Below are positions 28,601 to 37,324 of a stretch of DNA of 64,000 bases, piece by piece. The translations under genes and the position numbers were made by a program. This DNA comes from Afipia sp. (GTDB lineage Bacteria; Pseudomonadota; Alphaproteobacteria; Rhizobiales; Xanthobacteraceae). Below the pieces are notes generated by a model, which saw only the letters and a program-made list of their open reading frames with translations, was not told where the DNA came from and did not search any database. Location: the NCBI GenBank assembly GCA_024508675.1, contig JANINQ010000001.1, positions 685,162 to 749,161 of the forward strand, in the 5' to 3' direction. Numbering within the stretch: the stretch's first letter is position 1; each line of letters opens with the position of its first letter.

Positions 28601-28790
28601 GCTGCAGGAGCGCCTACATGGTCAACGGACCTCACCCGATGAACGTCGCCGCCGGGCGGCTCAGCTGACCGAGGGCCAAATCAAGCGTCTGATCGCCGAC
28701 CGTGACCAGCGACTGGCTCGGATCGCATTAGCCCGGAATGCCGAGACGGCTAGCCGGCCGGTATCCGGCGGCATTATTTTGGTTCGATAG
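25671..28790 (+). CDS. RapA/SNF2-like superfamily 2 helicase, first gene of the defence operon
   Basis: The protein is 1039 aa. A small N-terminal beta domain (SYARVRLKSGEISQVLCDQL) precedes the two RecA-like lobes: Walker A IADEVGLGKTIEA (about 136-148), DEAH at 262-265 in IIDEAHYLRN, motif III LTATPIQLG, and motifs V-VI ISSEVGSEGIDLQFARVLIN with IGRIDRLGQ (about 585-630). This is the RapA/HepA branch of SNF2 ATPases that translocate on duplex DNA. The C-terminal ~400 residues are of unknown fold and end in a charged coiled-coil (ERAKKKLKMLQERL). The Hsp70-like gene starts 2 bases after its stop, so they are co-translated. It differs from drmD further downstream and is not a duplicate of it. 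A role in phage defence is inferred from context. Confidence 0.88.
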   Translation: MVSFNSGQVEDPIDFATPGIQVRSIFDPAKTGRTTGEIMRLGGRSYARVRLKSGEISQVLCDQLERVPEMENRVDAIAALRLSGPEHLHRAILTEKVRGRLTDVFYSMGTGDADFYPHQFKPVLKLVSSTSGRILIADEVGLGKTIEAIYVWKELQARFGSRRLLVVCPSMLLQKWQTELRNRFSIDANIVDSNELLQQLERVAEDATTSFISIGSIESLRARSPRAEDSERPVGPRQRLAAFLAERESSDESELVDLVIIDEAHYLRNPATAANHLATLLASASSHLVLLTATPIQLGSENLFQLLTLLDADRYANLDVFNAMRRANAPITEALNAVMQIPAEPARFRNAVQEALKSPFFSQDQVLRQLAVEQTDLQQPSDRTRIARVLEGRSLLSDVLTRTRKRDVIQNRVVRNASVVRIAFSPAERQVYEAIKNALRAQALYSASARTLMIIGRLRQLASSIPAAINGWKENDTLSELLWEDLGIILDEVGQTDLSLGKVAPEASASLEREDTKYKELLKLIKQRIAQDPREKIIIFSFYRGTIKYLERRLRADQLSCAVILGGMGHEKDAELKRFADPNGPSILISSEVGSEGIDLQFARVLINYDLPWNPMKVEQRIGRIDRLGQASDRIHIISFVAKDTIEEIILDRLFQRLDIFRESIGDLEEIFGETFDGLLLEYLRDGLSDEDLAKRLEQNALAAESHRLDVKRLEEDAPELVGHTDFILSNIQKSRDEGRWISPSDIVEFITDILDEFFVGSRVERHATKHDLFDISLSTDARASLAAFIDTTRPARATRLHAPGQTVAVVFDIANQADRRPKPELVDLTHPLVLWLRAEIERREAKSAPAVAIELSEQSADAPAGLYVFATDFWRFEGLHRQVVVRNAVMGSHDLSLLEQDAAERLILTAARFGKKLDMFPYAEMADPLRESLARCEQSLLEQFSADAHFFQLENEQRVRQAELIAEERAKKKLKMLQERLHGQRTSPDERRRRAAQLTEGQIKRLIADRDQRLARIALARNAETASRPVSGGIILVR

Positions 28791-28792
28791 TC

Positions 28793-30244
28793 ATGCCGAA
28801 CGATTGGCAAGAAGCGCTACGGAAGCTGCATGAACAGCTGCTGAAGGACAAGGGCAGCAACAGCGCAGCTCCAAGCGTGAAGGATAAGGCTAGGGCGGCG
28901 ACTCCTGGAGTTAACTCGCGACCGGCCGCTCCGCGGATGCCCGCTGTGGAAGCGGTGCTGGGAATTGATTTTGGTACAAGGTTTACAAAGGTCGCGTTGT
29001 CCCTCCCGCATATCGGTCGACGGGTCTTGTTGGCAGTACAGGGCAACGAAAAGGTCGTGCCCTCTCGGTTGGTTTTGGGAGACGATGATCGCCTTTACTC
29101 AATCACTTGCGGATCCCAAACCAAGCCACGCGTCCCGCTTGAGTATCTAAAGAACAGGCTGGCTGATCCACAGGCCGGAGCATTCGGAGGGTACGTAGCG
29201 GTAGGCAAGTTTCAGCTGAGTGAAATCATCAAGCCGGCCTGCGCCTTCTACTTGGCTGACATTCTTCGCAAGGCAGAAGCCGCGGCGCGCGCGGTGTTTC
29301 CGACCGAGCTATCGAGCAACAGACAGGTCAACTGGTCCGCCAACGTCGGCGTTCCGACCAAGCACTTTGATAGTGACATGGTTGGAATCTTTCGAGAAGT
29401 CGCTGCTGTCGCATGGATGTGGCGGACAAAGCCGGCGGGACCCATTTTTCCGGCACAGCTCGCCGCTGAATACGAGAACACTACTCGCGAGGTTAACCTG
29501 AACGATATGCCGATCCAAGTGGCGCCCGAATTGACGGCCGCGCTTGCGCATTTTGCTGAACACCGCAATACCCCATCGGGCGCCTATTCGTTTTTCGATA
29601 TCGGGGGAGGTACGCTAGATGGTTCTGTGTTCCGGCTAAGGCGGGACAGGGATGAGTCCTCTTTCGACATTCTGTCGGCCGATGTGGATGAGCTGGGGAC
29701 CATGGCGATCACGCGCAATCTCGTCGTTCATGTCTACAAGTCAATGGCAAACCTTGTTGAAGGTCCGATCATTTTGGGAGGCGTCTCTCCACACATAGGC
29801 TTCCCCATACCCAAGCAAATCGAGGAGCGGATTCAAACATTCTTCGCAACAGTGATCAGCCGCGCCGTGCAGAGAGGATTGTTTCCACCAAGCGCGCAAT
29901 CCAGTCGCCGTGGACTCAATGAGGCTCCCAAACCCACTTTGCCGGTTTTTGTCGGCGGTGGGGGATGCCGATCCGAATGGTATCAACGATTGTTTGTTCG
30001 GACCTGCGAAGAGTACAGGCATTCAGCGCAATGGGGCGTTACGGGCTACGACGTGAAGATCGTGCCTGCCCCGAGCGGCATTGTCGATGACGATTATCCG
30101 CGGTTCGTGATTGCGCTTGGATTGACCAGTCCGAATCTTCATTTCAATCAGTATCGACTGCCGAGCCGATATTCGCGGTCTGCAAATCTACCCGATCGAA
30201 AAATTTCTGCTCCAAATTATGCGGATACGAAGGACCTTACCTAA
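28793..30244 (+). CDS. Hsp70/actin-fold ATPase with nucleotide-binding domain only
   Basis: The protein is 483 aa. After a ~50-residue helical, low-complexity N-terminus, the Hsp70 actin-fold motifs appear in order: phosphate-1 VLGIDFGTRFTKVALS (about 55-70), phosphate-2 FFDIGGGTLDGSVF (267-280) and the adenosine motif PVFVGGGGCRSEW (384-396). The substrate-binding beta domain and lid of DnaK are absent, so it is not a housekeeping chaperone. It begins 2 bases after the upstream helicase stop, which implies stoichiometric production and perhaps a complex. An ATP-dependent switch or assembly factor for the helicases is an inference. Confidence 0.85.
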   Translation: MPNDWQEALRKLHEQLLKDKGSNSAAPSVKDKARAATPGVNSRPAAPRMPAVEAVLGIDFGTRFTKVALSLPHIGRRVLLAVQGNEKVVPSRLVLGDDDRLYSITCGSQTKPRVPLEYLKNRLADPQAGAFGGYVAVGKFQLSEIIKPACAFYLADILRKAEAAARAVFPTELSSNRQVNWSANVGVPTKHFDSDMVGIFREVAAVAWMWRTKPAGPIFPAQLAAEYENTTREVNLNDMPIQVAPELTAALAHFAEHRNTPSGAYSFFDIGGGTLDGSVFRLRRDRDESSFDILSADVDELGTMAITRNLVVHVYKSMANLVEGPIILGGVSPHIGFPIPKQIEERIQTFFATVISRAVQRGLFPPSAQSSRRGLNEAPKPTLPVFVGGGGCRSEWYQRLFVRTCEEYRHSAQWGVTGYDVKIVPAPSGIVDDDYPRFVIALGLTSPNLHFNQYRLPSRYSRSANLPDRKISAPNYADTKDLT

Positions 30245-30318
30245 GTCAATCTTACTACAGTCTTGTCGGGAAGGGCAGGCTTCCGGTAGCTAACCAAGAA
30301 AAAATTGCAGGAAACAAA

Positions 30319-33300
30319 ATGAATTCTGGATCAATCAGTCATCTCAATTTGCGCGTTGCTTGGCATGACAATCGCTGGAACGGGAAAGTCTGCAGCGCGC
30401 CCTCGAAGAACGCATTCTGTATCGACCTCGACCGCGTCCGGGCGGAGAGGGATGTCGTCAAGGAAGAAGGGCTCAGCGGACGAGACTTTTCGGAACTAAA
30501 GGAGGGTGAGTTCCCGCCGTGCCAGGCGGACTCCGGTGCCTTCATGAACGACAAGACGTGGTGGAGATTCTTCAACCATCCCTATCAGAACATTGAGAAA
30601 GCACAGAAAACCCACGGCAAGCTGATCCGCACACCAATAAAGGTCCCGCCTTATTCCACGTTCGCGGTGCCCTTTTTCTGGATGCTTCGCCAAAACCAGC
30701 AGGAGATCGAAGAGGGTCTTCCGTCGTCGTTGCCGCGGGACGAGGAGCCACCATTTGCCAGCGCTTGGGTTTTCTCAAGGGAGCGCCAGGAAGCCCTTTG
30801 CGAACTTTTTTTCAATCGAATTGTCGCCAAGCGCTCACTGATCTTCTTCTACACCAAGAGCGGGCACCCCCTAGATGAGTCGATCAACCGGCTGATTGTC
30901 GGAGTCGGCAAGATCGATTGGATCAGCGGGTTGCAGCACTATGACTCGTCGGGAGGCTCTCGCTACCCGCTTTGGGATCGGCTGCTGACGCATTCAATTC
31001 GCCTCGACGGACCGAATGGAATGTTACTGCCGTATCATGATTATCTCGAAGACACCGGCGATACCGACGAAAATCAGCGCCGGCGCGAACTCCTCGAAGA
31101 CATCGCTGTCGTTCCAGAGCGCAGTCAGCTCAGATCCTTCACGCATGTTGGCGAGCATGCGGCGAACGATGTAGCGCTCTCCTCATTGGTCCGCAGTCTT
31201 GAGGCGGTCCGTAAAATCCGCACGCATGGTATAGCCGCGGGGCCGTGGGAGCGGCGGGAGGAGTGGCTCAATGAACAGATTCATAGCGTCTGGCAGGACC
31301 GTGGAGCTTTCCCTGGGGTGGGAGCTGCGCTGGAAGCGCTGGGGATGCGCCTTGGTACAAGCATGGTGCTGGAATTGACCGGTCAGGGTGACATCAAGGC
31401 GGGCGATGATCCTTGGCCGGTCCTTGACGCCATTCTGCGTGGGAAACGTCCCCCGCCGCAAAAGGCCTACAAGAGCGATGTCGACGCGGTCGCTGGCACC
31501 TGGAATGCGCTTTCCGAACAGCGACGGTCGCTTCTCACGCTTTTGTCGCGGTTTGAGCTGAGCCCCGCACAGGCACAACGATGGTTTGTTCAGAATGAAC
31601 GCAACAAAGCGACCCGCGGTCAGGTCGATGATGCCGCGATTCTGGCTAATCCCTACCGCATTGTGGAGGCCGACCTGGGCGATGCAGACGAGCGCCCCGT
31701 TGCGCTTGGAATGATTGATCGCGGGATGCTGCCTGATCCGACAGTCGCGGCCGCACATCCAGTGCCCCCGCCGTCGTTAGTCAAATCACCGCTGGATTGG
31801 AGGCGGGTCCGCGCTGCATTCGTGACCCTCCTTCGGAATGCGGGTCAGCAAGGTGATTCGCTTTTGGCCGAAGACGAAGCATTGGAAGCTCTTTCCTCTT
31901 TGGATTTGAGCCAGCCGTGCAATGTCACTTCGGACTGGATCAACGGAAATCTCAACCAAATGGACGGCGAGATCGCTCGCTTCAATGTGGTGAGGGACAG
32001 GAACTCTGGACCGGTTAAATGTATTCAGCTTGTCGATGTCATGAAGCGAGAGCAGCGCTTATCCAAACTTTTGCTCAAGCGGGCCGAATCGAGATTGGAA
32101 AGCCTGGGCGAGAGCTGGACAGGTCTTCTCCGCGAGAGCGTCGGCGAACAGGGCGTAAAGGTTGATTTCAAACAGAAGCGTTACGCGGACGCCCTTGCCG
32201 AACAGAGCCGCATGCTTGAGACCATCACGACCCGAAAACTTAGCGTTTTGGTGGGCGGCGCCGGCACAGGCAAAACGACAGTTTTGGGAGCTCTCAAGAA
32301 GTCCAAGGTTCTTTCAAAGCAAGGCATTCTGTTTTTGGCCCCGACCGGCAAGGCTCGCGTGCGTCTCGGGCAAAAAACGGGCGAGTCTTCAATGACAGTT
32401 GCGCAGTTCCTGTATCAGCGCGACAGGTACGATGCCTTGAGACAGCGACCATTGTTTGAAGGCGATCCTCCTTACGCCAAGGAAAAAACCGTCGTCATCG
32501 ACGAATGCTCGATGCTCACGATGGATGATCTGCTTGCGGTCCTGCTCGGACTCGATCTCGCGCACGTCCAGCGCATCATACTTGTGGGCGATCCAAATCA
32601 GCTTCCGCCGATTGGGATGGGGCGGCCATTTGCCGACCTGGTTGCTCATCTCGACGAAGAGGCCGACAAGCAGCACGATGCTGGCAACGCGCTCGCCCGC
32701 CTGTCGGTCGAAGTGAGAACGAGTGCCGGCGGCCCGTCAGACAGCCTTCGTCTCGCCTCCTGGTTCACCAGGGAGCCGCAGCCGGTCGATGCCGACAGGG
32801 TTCTTAACGATCTTGAGGCAGGAGAGACGTTCAACGATCTTGAAGTCCACTACTGGAAGACGCCGAAAGATTTGCATCAGCAGCTTTCCGACTTGTTCCA
32901 AAAGCATCTGAACCTAGAGAGCCTCGACGATATCAAGGGATTCAACGTCGCACTCGGTCTGACCGAGGAAGGCTGGGTTCCGTTTGACAATCATGATGGT
33001 GCGGAGAACTTTCAGCTGCTCTGCCCGGTGCGGAAGAATGTTCACGGCGTATATGAACTCAATCGCTGGATCCAGCGCAGGTTTCGCGCCGCCCAATTGA
33101 AAACTTCGCGGCAGCCTTGGGGACTAAGTCTTGGCGATGAGGAAATCGTCTGGGGAGACAAGGTCATTCTGACCCGCAACGGTAGCCGAGGCGGCTGGAA
33201 TGGAAAGGACAAGCAGAAGGTTAAGGAATATCTCGCGAACGGCGAGATCGGCGTCGCCGGACTAGGACGTGGTGCTGTGAAGAACAAGCTCCTCAATGTT

Positions 33301-34032
33301 GCTTTCGTCGGACGCCCGGACGTCGAGTTTGGATTCGGTCCAGAGAGTTTCGGCCCAGAGAGCGCGCCCCTTGAGCTTGCCTATGCACTGACAGTGCACA
33401 AGGCGCAGGGAAGCGACTTCAGGAAGGTTTTTGTGATTCTGCCGCAGCGATCGCGCCTTTTGACCCGTGAGCTGATCTACACGGCATTGACTCGGTCCAA
33501 GGATCGCTTGGTGCTGCTGATGGAGGGCGATAACCCGAGCTTCCTGTATGAACTGATACGGAGCTCTGAAACGGCGCGGCGAAGCACGAACCTTTTCGCG
33601 GTCGGCATCCGCTCCGAGGATCCTCGCACCGAAAGGAGCGGCAAGCCGACAAGAGACCGCTATGCGGCTCATCTGATTTACCGAACAACCCGTGGCGAGC
33701 TTGTCCGCAGCAAGTCTGAGCTTCTGATTGCCGAAAAGTTGAACTCGCTCGGCATCAACTATCAATATGAGCGTCCGTTGGACGGAACGACGAGGCCAGG
33801 GCGGCTACGGCCGGACTTCTCGTTCATTGACGATGCTGGCGAAGTCGTCCTTTGGGAACACTTGGGCCAACTGGATCACGCGAAATATCGCGAGGGCTGG
33901 GAATGGAAACAGCAATGGTATGCTCAGAACGGCTTCACGGAGGGAAAGAACCTGTTTACGAGTACCGAGCAGCAGATTCGTGATATCGGCTTTATCGAGA
34001 AAACCGCGCAGGCAATACATGCTTTGCTCTAA
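30319..34032 (+). CDS. RecD-like superfamily 1 helicase with C-terminal PD-(D/E)XK-like nuclease domain
   Basis: The protein is 1237 aa with a GCAGGAAAC ribosome-binding site. The N-terminal ~600 residues are of unknown fold. The SF1B helicase core follows: Walker A VLVGGAGTGKTTVL (about 643-656), motif II VVIDECSMLT (about 723), ILVGDPNQLPPIG, and the C-terminal motifs ALTVHKAQGSDF (about 1020) and IYTALTRSKDRLVLL (about 1053), as in RecD2. The last ~110 residues resemble a restriction-nuclease fold: RSKSELLIAEKLNSLG, then RLRPDFSF and VVLWEHLGQLD, with E, D and E in the expected order. The third motif reads E-H-L rather than E-x-K, so activity is uncertain. Its start lies 74 bases after the Hsp70-like gene. 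Confidence 0.85.
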   Translation: MNSGSISHLNLRVAWHDNRWNGKVCSAPSKNAFCIDLDRVRAERDVVKEEGLSGRDFSELKEGEFPPCQADSGAFMNDKTWWRFFNHPYQNIEKAQKTHGKLIRTPIKVPPYSTFAVPFFWMLRQNQQEIEEGLPSSLPRDEEPPFASAWVFSRERQEALCELFFNRIVAKRSLIFFYTKSGHPLDESINRLIVGVGKIDWISGLQHYDSSGGSRYPLWDRLLTHSIRLDGPNGMLLPYHDYLEDTGDTDENQRRRELLEDIAVVPERSQLRSFTHVGEHAANDVALSSLVRSLEAVRKIRTHGIAAGPWERREEWLNEQIHSVWQDRGAFPGVGAALEALGMRLGTSMVLELTGQGDIKAGDDPWPVLDAILRGKRPPPQKAYKSDVDAVAGTWNALSEQRRSLLTLLSRFELSPAQAQRWFVQNERNKATRGQVDDAAILANPYRIVEADLGDADERPVALGMIDRGMLPDPTVAAAHPVPPPSLVKSPLDWRRVRAAFVTLLRNAGQQGDSLLAEDEALEALSSLDLSQPCNVTSDWINGNLNQMDGEIARFNVVRDRNSGPVKCIQLVDVMKREQRLSKLLLKRAESRLESLGESWTGLLRESVGEQGVKVDFKQKRYADALAEQSRMLETITTRKLSVLVGGAGTGKTTVLGALKKSKVLSKQGILFLAPTGKARVRLGQKTGESSMTVAQFLYQRDRYDALRQRPLFEGDPPYAKEKTVVIDECSMLTMDDLLAVLLGLDLAHVQRIILVGDPNQLPPIGMGRPFADLVAHLDEEADKQHDAGNALARLSVEVRTSAGGPSDSLRLASWFTREPQPVDADRVLNDLEAGETFNDLEVHYWKTPKDLHQQLSDLFQKHLNLESLDDIKGFNVALGLTEEGWVPFDNHDGAENFQLLCPVRKNVHGVYELNRWIQRRFRAAQLKTSRQPWGLSLGDEEIVWGDKVILTRNGSRGGWNGKDKQKVKEYLANGEIGVAGLGRGAVKNKLLNVAFVGRPDVEFGFGPESFGPESAPLELAYALTVHKAQGSDFRKVFVILPQRSRLLTRELIYTALTRSKDRLVLLMEGDNPSFLYELIRSSETARRSTNLFAVGIRSEDPRTERSGKPTRDRYAAHLIYRTTRGELVRSKSELLIAEKLNSLGINYQYERPLDGTTRPGRLRPDFSFIDDAGEVVLWEHLGQLDHAKYREGWEWKQQWYAQNGFTEGKNLFTSTEQQIRDIGFIEKTAQAIHALL

Positions 34033-34139
34033 GGTCTCGATACCCGAAGCGAGCGAGTTCGCTCATGGGTATTTCGCTGCGCGAGTGTGCTGATGCACTC
34101 AAATCTTCTCCAGTCGGTGGCAGTCGGAAAAGGCTCGTG

Positions 34140-37100
34140 ATGAAGGACAGTGCCATCGCCGCGTCAAAGCTTCACATCCCGCAAGTGGGCGTCTTCGTTA
34201 AGGTTCGAGGAAAAACCTGGATTGTCGAAAGTTACGAACAGAAGGGGCCCGTTCAAGCTTTCACTCTGATCTCCTGCGAAGACGATTCCCAAGGTGAAGC
34301 CATCGAACTCGCTTACGCGGCCGAACTGCAGCCGGAGATTCTTGATCCGAACGACTGGTCGAAGCTGCTGACTAAGACTTTCGAGGGGCCGCAGCGGCTC
34401 AGCGCTTATCTTCGATCGACCGAATGGCGGACCGCCACGGCGGCTGACCGCAAGCTGTTCCAGGCGCCGTTCCGCGCTGGGATCCGGCTCGAGTCCTATC
34501 AGCTACTGCCGCTCAAAAAGGCGCTGGAGCTGCCCCGCGTCAATCTCCTGATCGGCGACGACGTCGGGCTCGGCAAGACTGTCGAGGCTGGTTTGATCGT
34601 GCGCGAGCTGCTGTTGCGGCGCCGAGTCGACACCATCGTTGTCGCAGCCCCCGCATCGATGCTGCTGCAATGGCAGGACGAGCTTGCGCAGAAGTTCGGC
34701 CTCGATTTCACGATCGTTGATCGCGAGCATCTGCTGGAGACGCGGCGTACCCGCGGCTTCTCGGCCAACCCGTGGAGCGTCGGCTCTCGCTTCATCGTCT
34801 CGCACAGCGTGCTCTCCGACGAGACCTATACCGGTGGCCTGCGCGAGCTGCTGGCGCCGTTCCGCGCGGGCTCGATGTTCATCCTCGACGAGGCGCACCA
34901 CGCCGCGCCATCGTCGGGCGCGGCTTGGGCGGTGGAAAGCCAGATGACCAAGGCGGTGCGCGACATCGCTTCGCTGTTCGAGCATCGCCTGTTCCTGTCG
35001 GCGACCCCGCATAACGGCCACTCCAACTCGTTCGCGACGCTGCTGGAGATCCTCGACCCGCAGCGCTTTACCCGCGGCATTGCGGTTGAGGCGAAGGACC
35101 TGGAGCCTGTGATGGTGCGCCGGCTCAAGGAGGATCTGCGTCGGCTCGGCCACGCCTTCCCGGAGCGCATCGTCGATCCGATTTCAATCTCCGGCTTGCC
35201 TCCGGATGCGCCCGAGCTGCGGCTTGCGTCGATGCTCGACGACTACAGCACTTCAGCGACCGGGTCACGGGCGCGCTTCCTGTTTGCGAATCTGCAGCAG
35301 CGTCTGTTCTCGTCGATCGCGGCGTTCCATCGCACGTTGACGACGCATAGGCAGAGCCTTGCTAGGAAGAGCGAGGAGCTTGCGCCCGACACAGGCGAGA
35401 CGGCGCCCGAGCTGATCGAAGATAACGAAGACATCGAAGCTGCAACCCATCACGCCCGCGGCGAGCTCGGCGATCTCAATGCTGCCATCGCCCATGTCGA
35501 CCGCATGCTTGCCATCAGCGTCGCTGCGCGCGATGAGCCTGATGCCCGTGTCGCGGCGATGCTCGACTGGATCGAAGAGCATATGCTCGACGGCGGCTAC
35601 GCTTGGCAGGACCGCCGTCTGATCCTTTTCACCGAGTGGGAGGACACCCGCCGTTGGCTCGTCGAGCGCCTCAGGGAGGGGCTGCTGCAGCGAAGCGCCG
35701 GCCGCGTCGATCTCGACGGGCGCATCCTCAACTTTACCGGCCAGACCAGCTTGGCCGAGCGCGATCGCATCAAGATCGCCTTCAACGCGCCGTTCGACAA
35801 GGAACCGGTGCGCATTCTCGTCTGTACCGATGCCGCGCGCGAGGGCCTCAATCTGCAGGCCCGCTGCCACGATCTCATCCATGTCGATCTGCCCTGGAAT
35901 CCGTCGCGTCTCGAACAGCGCAACGGCCGCGTCGATCGCAAGCTGCAGCCGTCGAAGACCGTCACCTGCCGCTATTTCGTCTACACCCAGCGCGAGGAGG
36001 ACCGGGTGCTCGACGCTTTGGTGCGCAAGACCGAGGTAATCCGGCAGCAGCTCGGCGCCTCCGGAGAGGTGCTGCGCCAGATTATCGAGACGACGCTCGC
36101 GCGCCAGGGCATCCGCCGAGGCGATGCAGCGAAGCTGGCCGACAGCATCAGCGGCGCCACGTCAGACCGCGTCGGCATCGCCGCGCGCGAGCTGGATGAT
36201 GACGCCGACCGGCGGGTAGCTCGCTTGAAGCAGGAAGAGGAGCGCCTGCAACGCGCGCTCGAAGACGCCAGGAAGCGCGTCGGGGTCGACGGCGCCGACG
36301 TTCGCCACCTCATCGAGGTCGCACTCAAGGACGATGGCGCCGCGTTGCAGCCGGGGCATTTCAGCGTGCCGGAAGCTGTGCTGCTCGATCCCGACACGCC
36401 TCATTTTGCCAAGGATCCGAGCTGGGCCGCGCTGTTCGACGAACTTCGGCCGGGCCGCCCGGCGACGTCGAAAGAGCGCGCTCGCTGGCGGCGGGAAACG
36501 CCGGTCCGCGGCCTTGTTTTCGAGCCGCCGATCGTGAAGGAAGGCGATCCGGAGCCGCAAGACGTCGTCCAACTCCATCTTGAGCATCGTCTCGTCAAGC
36601 GCCTGCTGTCGCGTTTCGTCAGCCAGGGCTTCCGAAGCAACATTGGACGGGTCACCGCCATCGTCAGCTCGGGCGCGCAGCCGCGCGTTGTCTTGCTCGG
36701 GCGCCTCTGTCTGTTCGGACCGGGGGCGCGACGCCTGCATGAAGAGCTCATCCCGGTGACGGCGGCCTGGCGCGACACGCGGAGGGAAGAGAGCTCGCTT
36801 GCCCCCTTTGCCGAGGCTGGCGAAGCCACCACGATCCAGCAGCTGGATGACGCTCTGCGCATCGGCGTATCGCCCGCAAGCGGCGTTCTTGAGCGTCTGG
36901 CCCAAACGGTCGAGCGCGACATCGCCGAGCTTCGCCCTCATATCGAGACCCGTGCAAAGCTTTCCGAGCAGGAGGCCATGACCGATCTTGCCGAGAACGG
37001 CCGACGCGAGGCCGAGGCTTTAGCCGCACTGCTGCAACGCCAGATCGACAAAGTCCGCGAGGCGATGCGCACCAAGCAGCCGCCCGCCGCCCCGGAGCAA

Positions 37101-37316
37101 TTCGAGTTGTTCGGCCCGAACGAGGACGATATCCGCAAGCAGCATGAGCGTGAATTGCGCCAATTCGAGGCCGATCGCCGCTCGTGGGACGGCAAGCTGC
37201 TGCGTCTGCAGCAAGAGCTGGCCAGCGAGCCCGAAAAGGTCCGCCGGAGCTACGAGGTGCAGGCGCGCCGGTTGGAGCCGATCGGTCTGATATATCTCTG
37301 GCCGGCGACGAATTGA
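34140..37316 (+). CDS. drmD: DISARM SNF2-like helicase DrmD
   Basis: The protein is 1058 aa from the ATG at 34140 (MKDSAIAASKLHIPQVGVFV); an in-frame ATG at 34065 adds 25 residues that do not look conserved. SF2/SNF2 motifs are IGDDVGLGKTVEAGL (about 138-152), the DEAH box LDEAHHAAPSSG, LSATPHNGH, and motifs V-VI TDAAREGLNLQARCHDLIHV with RLEQRNGRVDRK. DrmD is the hallmark helicase of class 1 DISARM, a restriction-modification-linked system blocking phage DNA. A coiled-coil C-terminus follows. drmMI starts 8 bases after its stop. GC is visibly higher than in the three genes upstream. Confidence 0.9.
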   Translation: MKDSAIAASKLHIPQVGVFVKVRGKTWIVESYEQKGPVQAFTLISCEDDSQGEAIELAYAAELQPEILDPNDWSKLLTKTFEGPQRLSAYLRSTEWRTATAADRKLFQAPFRAGIRLESYQLLPLKKALELPRVNLLIGDDVGLGKTVEAGLIVRELLLRRRVDTIVVAAPASMLLQWQDELAQKFGLDFTIVDREHLLETRRTRGFSANPWSVGSRFIVSHSVLSDETYTGGLRELLAPFRAGSMFILDEAHHAAPSSGAAWAVESQMTKAVRDIASLFEHRLFLSATPHNGHSNSFATLLEILDPQRFTRGIAVEAKDLEPVMVRRLKEDLRRLGHAFPERIVDPISISGLPPDAPELRLASMLDDYSTSATGSRARFLFANLQQRLFSSIAAFHRTLTTHRQSLARKSEELAPDTGETAPELIEDNEDIEAATHHARGELGDLNAAIAHVDRMLAISVAARDEPDARVAAMLDWIEEHMLDGGYAWQDRRLILFTEWEDTRRWLVERLREGLLQRSAGRVDLDGRILNFTGQTSLAERDRIKIAFNAPFDKEPVRILVCTDAAREGLNLQARCHDLIHVDLPWNPSRLEQRNGRVDRKLQPSKTVTCRYFVYTQREEDRVLDALVRKTEVIRQQLGASGEVLRQIIETTLARQGIRRGDAAKLADSISGATSDRVGIAARELDDDADRRVARLKQEEERLQRALEDARKRVGVDGADVRHLIEVALKDDGAALQPGHFSVPEAVLLDPDTPHFAKDPSWAALFDELRPGRPATSKERARWRRETPVRGLVFEPPIVKEGDPEPQDVVQLHLEHRLVKRLLSRFVSQGFRSNIGRVTAIVSSGAQPRVVLLGRLCLFGPGARRLHEELIPVTAAWRDTRREESSLAPFAEAGEATTIQQLDDALRIGVSPASGVLERLAQTVERDIAELRPHIETRAKLSEQEAMTDLAENGRREAEALAALLQRQIDKVREAMRTKQPPAAPEQFELFGPNEDDIRKQHERELRQFEADRRSWDGKLLRLQQELASEPEKVRRSYEVQARRLEPIGLIYLWPATN

Positions 37317-37324
37317 GCGCGATC

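Noticed and set aside
28793-30244. DnaK chaperone gene linked to rpoH-type heat shock control
   Set aside because: The substrate-binding and lid domains are absent, and the gene sits in a defence operon far from rpoH.
25671-34032. Known systems such as Zorya, Dpd or BREX
   Set aside because: No MotA/OmpA pair, no TGT/queuosine genes and no PglZ/PglX; the helicases lack these partners.
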